Below, piece by piece: positions 60,634 through 64,000 of a stretch of 64,000 nt of DNA. The notes below the pieces were generated by a model. That model searched no databases and was not told the DNA's origin. It saw only the letters and a list, made by a program, of their open reading frames with translations. The translations under genes were made by a program, and so were the position numbers. The DNA comes from Chlorokybus atmophyticus (Eukaryota; Streptophyta; Chlorokybophyceae; Chlorokybales; Chlorokybaceae). Location of the stretch: positions 290,332 to 354,331 of the forward strand of contig RHPI01000385.1 of NCBI GenBank assembly GCA_009103225.1. The letters are read 5' to 3'. Every line of letters begins with the position of its first letter. The first letter of the stretch is position 1.

Positions 60634-61802
60634 CCGTAACAGTACTTTGATTGATATTGATAGTTTCTTAGCTTATGTGACTGCAAGGTATGTGTGCTTG
60701 GCAAGTGCAGCTGCCATACCGAGAGTTTGTAGGTTTGTAGATTCTGTCAGTGCCCGGTGACTTGTTGCGCGTTGTTGTACAGTTGTACATTGAATAAGAA
60801 TGATGTGCACAATTTTGCAACCCTTGATTTTGCCCACAAGCTTGTCAAGTTGTGGGCGGTTGAGTTGTCCTGCTTCCATAGAGTTAGTATGCAACATTTT
60901 TATGTCTCGAGCAACGGTTGTCGCTGTTGTATTTCTTGCACTGGTGCAGCACACTCATTCTTAAGGCCTCTGCAGCTCTGCATTGCGGTGATTCTGAGCA
61001 ACAGCCATGGTCTGCATTCTGCCTGCCTGCGCAATGCCGACTGCCAGCTGTGCATATCAGGTGTACAACATCATAAATGTAATGATTGTGCGTAAGCACA
61101 AGTGTCACAAGCAGCAATTGTCGTTAGGCAACAAAGGCTGGCCCCAAGCCTCACATGCAATACATGGCCATGACTACCATCAAGGCGGTGAACTGGCTGC
61201 AGTCCCACGCCACAGTCAAGTCCCCACCTCATCACGGAAAGGCGAGAGTGAGCAAGTTGCCTTGTGGGCAACTGCTCACTGCCGCCAACACCTCTTTATC
61301 GCATTAGGGTTCCGGAATGGCCTGCAACTCATGCGCTCATGGCTGCAACGGTCTCACTCATCATTCGTCAGTCAGTCACACACAAGCAGTCACAAGCAGT
61401 CAAGCAGTCAGTGTCAGCATTCAGGCACCCACAGCTGTTGTAATAGCATAACAAATCAACAATCACAACACTCAATACACTTCACACAGGAACACAACAG
61501 GCCGTTACTACGCGGAACAAACGTTGGCGACGGGTTAACACCTGCAACATCCATTACATAATGAATCGCCGCCCTGCTATGCGGTGCTGTGTGCAAGTGT
61601 GGCACCATGGCTGGTGCGCTCGTATGCTCCCTCCCTCCCTCCCTCTACTGCACTGTCATGCCTTCTCGCCCATGGCGCTATATGCAACCATGTGACTTAA
61701 ACAATAGCCTCCTATTTGAGAAGAGCAACCATTGAATACAATCAGCCGGCCCAGTGCATTGACTAGTTGGTAGCAAGACACGCTAATCCACTCATGGAGT
61801 TG
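60634..61802. other. Convergent intergenic region
   Basis: No coding region is supported between the HRD3 and GPALPP gene ends. Simple repeats are present: AGTCACAAGCAGTCA-type units at about 61370-61410 and TCCC units at about 61628-61645. Confidence 0.5.
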
Positions 61803-63907
61803 TTACAAGAATGAGCGCTGAGGACCACTGCTGCCAAAGCGTGAAGACAGCGCCGCCGCTTGCAGCGCCCGCTGCTTGGAGTTGGAGGCTGCCGCCTTGG
61901 GCCCTGCCGCCAGGTCCTTGTCGCGGTCCCAAGGTTGCCAGGGGTGCTCAGCCGCCCATTCAGGATCATCTTGCTTTGTACCTTTCTTCTTCTTCTTCCT
62001 CTCCTCCCTCTGCGCGTCCTGGTGCTGCTCGAGTAGGGTCTTCTGGCGCTTGTGCGAGTTGTACTCGTCCACCAGCTGCGCTGTTGCAGACGCCTTCTTC
62101 GCTTGCAACTCTGCGATTGCCTCTTCTTTGGCAGCACTGCTTTGCAGAAACCTGCGTGGTAACAATGAGCCACGCGTTGCGCAAAGCTGCGAAAAATACA
62201 GTGACAATAGCACAAAGCATACACCAATAACTTACTGCTGCTGATTGCGTTTCATTGCATCAGCTGGGCTGTCCGTCCACCCACTCGTATCACCTCTGCC
62301 AGATCGTTCATTGCGGCTGAACTGCCTCGACTTCAGATCGACATGACCGGCCTGTCCATCAGCCATAAGCAAGCAACGGTCAGCGTCATGACCATGGTAA
62401 CAAGCAACGATTATGCTGCCATCCATGCAATCAGTCCATGCAATTGCCAATATCAAGCTCACCTTGCGTTCAGGAGGCAGCTCGGTCATCCAGTCTTCGC
62501 GCACAGTGCCGGATGCACTCTGCGACTGTGGTCGCAGCAGATCTTCATCACCTGGTATCACAATTTCATGCTTATAAGCTGCTGGCTACAAAGGGATTGC
62601 ACAGATGCACGCGCTTGCATACATGTACGCAAGCACGCATGCGCGTGCGCGCACGTACACACGTGCATACACACAGCGAGAAACACTCATGCAGCTATTA
62701 CATCTTGAACCAGTCCACTACAGGGGGTTTCTGCACCTCATGAAAAACTCTTACCCTGCAGAGGTGCTTCCCCACGCTGCTTGCGCCACATTGCTGCTTG
62801 GCGCCGCTCCGCCAGCTCCGCTTCAAACTGCTTCCTTGTCTCGCGCTCTGTGTGTGCAGCGTCCACTGCTGCTCGCTTCTCTGGATCTAGCAGCTGCAGG
62901 TTGTTGGTGTTACACGAGTCAGCCGGTTGAAAGGTCAAATCCAAACATGGGCATACTAGCTTCAGATCAGTTGGGCATGTATGTCGACCATGCGTATGCA
63001 TTGCAACCGCAATGGACATGAACATCGCGACGTGTGGCAGTGTACACGTCTACAAAGTGGCCATGTTTGTTGATACTGCGCAGACCTGATCTAATACCAT
63101 ATGCGATGTATGCAAGGCTGGGCACAAAACCTACAAACTCCACACCTAATGCTGCACGCAATGCCGGTACTCCCCTCCCCGAACCGCGCTATGGTTACAA
63201 AGCGACACGATGCAGGCCCACCTGCAGTCTAGCTTTGTTGAGTCTTGAAAAAGCCTCGTGCGCGTGCGGATGGCTACACTTGTCCGGATGGACAAGAAGC
63301 GAGATGCGCCAGTAATGCTTTCTGATGGCAGCAGCCGCAGCATCGTGGTCCACTCCCACCACTTCATACGCGTCCGCATCCGGTCTCAACTCCATGATGC
63401 GCTTCACCTGCCGTTGCAGAAGCAGTTATTCAGTCAAACACTAAAGTGTGCATGTGCATACAAACTGTTGATGCGGCTACAAACCTGTGCATTTCTGTCG
63501 TCTTCACTCGCAGCAGCCGCTTCGGCAACGAGGGCGGGCGGGGCAGGGCCGATGAAGTCCTCGCCGCCCTGCTCTTCAGCATCCTCGGCAACGGACGCCA
63601 GCAGCTCGGGCGGTGGCCGGGCCGGCCCAATGACTCTGGGTTTGGGCGGCGGCATCGCTGCGGGGCCAATCACTACAAACATGATACAGGCATGTGAGTG
63701 TCATGGGGAGGGATGTGCATTGTGTATCGCAGCTTGAGCCAAAGACCACAGCAGTCGACACGAATGCCAACATCGAGAAGCAGCAACCAAACACGTTGGT
63801 GTGTGTTGATCTCTGCAACGGACAGACACATTGCAAAGGTTCTGACCTACAGGAGTCTCCTCTGCATCCTCAACTGCACCGTCACATGCTTCATCGTGCT
63901 TGGAAAC
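61803..63907 (-). CDS. GPALPP-motif / J-domain / DUF3752 protein, 5' end outside window
   Basis: Seven visible exons on the minus strand: 63907-63847, 63672-63485, 63407-63222, 62893-62755, 62551-62463, 62351-62236 and 62151-61803, giving 375 codons in phase. The start codon is not in the window or lies in an upstream exon. Three GPALPP-like motifs (VIGPA, VIGPARPP, FIGPAPP) come first. Then comes a J domain (AYEVVGVDHD, HYWRISLLVHPDKC with the HPD triad, LLDPEKRAAVD). The C-terminal DUF3752 region has REDWMTELPPE, GWTDSPAD, HPWQPWDRDKDL and LSSRFGSSGPQRSFL. GPALPP1-type proteins are little-studied nuclear proteins. J domains activate Hsp70. Their combination suggests an Hsp70 co-chaperone of a nuclear, possibly splicing-linked, complex, which is inference. 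Confidence 0.85.
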
Positions 63908-64000
63908 CTGTTCACAAAGCAAGTGAAACAGAGACAAGTCAAGATGGGAACCTTCAATATGGCAATATAATTCTGCCTGATGGTGGGAGGAGGGGGGGGG
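63908..64000. other. Window end, probable intron of the GPALPP/J-domain gene
   Basis: On the minus strand this runs into the acceptor TGTGAACAG before the first visible exon. The extreme end is a G/A-rich run finishing in poly-G, possibly a low-quality contig end. Confidence 0.4.

Overview
This window is nuclear DNA of a eukaryote. The host genes are spliced, with many short exons and GT-AG introns of about 60-400 bp that are rich in TGCATG. I infer a green alga, either chlorophyte or charophyte: the genes resemble plant-lineage versions (agmatine deiminase, elongin-A with the short plant layout, an HRD3-type SEL1 protein, an E2-C ubiquitin enzyme), the LTR elements are chromoviruses, and the primer-binding sites look like initiator-Met type. 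I cannot name the species. Single N characters at 48918 and 51201 look like contig joins.

Layout. 1-21262 is almost entirely retroelement. It holds a near-perfect palindrome at the left edge, inverted fragments of one chromovirus family, a Ty3/gypsy element of about 11 kb (1797-12909) inserted into one of them, and a long inverted-repeat structure (14345-19921) whose arms enclose a gag-pol fragment. 23282-36140 is a plus-strand gene block: a small unknown gene, a spastin-like AAA ATPase, agmatine deiminase, a tandem TRIM array (31333-32678), a 60-codon spliced ORF and elongin A. 37430-51430 is a minus-strand chromovirus (D) split by a plus-strand chromovirus (C, 41680-48561). 52961-63907 is a second gene block: a UBE2C-type E2 (+), a TLDc protein (-), an HRD3/SEL1L protein (+), and a GPALPP/J-domain/DUF3752 protein (-, its 5' end beyond the window).

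Most interesting system. The element at 1797-12909 carries a DNMT3/DRM-like cytosine-5 DNA methyltransferase between protease and reverse transcriptase, and a C4HC3 PHD finger at the integrase C-terminus where related elements here have a chromodomain. It therefore pairs a DNA-methylation writer with a histone-reader-type module. It also has a roughly 550-residue unknown region after its zinc knuckles and an odd LTR arrangement. This copy is dead or weakened by in-frame stops. A second system is the three-unit TRIM array with a perfect 5-bp target duplication. It shares its polypurine-tract/LTR junction and primer-binding-site core with element D, which points to D's family as its mobilising partner.

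How the host genes relate. No operon logic applies. Two of the proteins act in ubiquitin pathways (UBE2C-type E2; HRD3 in ER-associated degradation), and elongin A both assists RNA polymerase II and can act as a ubiquitin-ligase adaptor. The TLDc and HRD3 genes diverge from a shared interval of about 750 bp. The UBE2C/TLDc and HRD3/GPALPP pairs converge.
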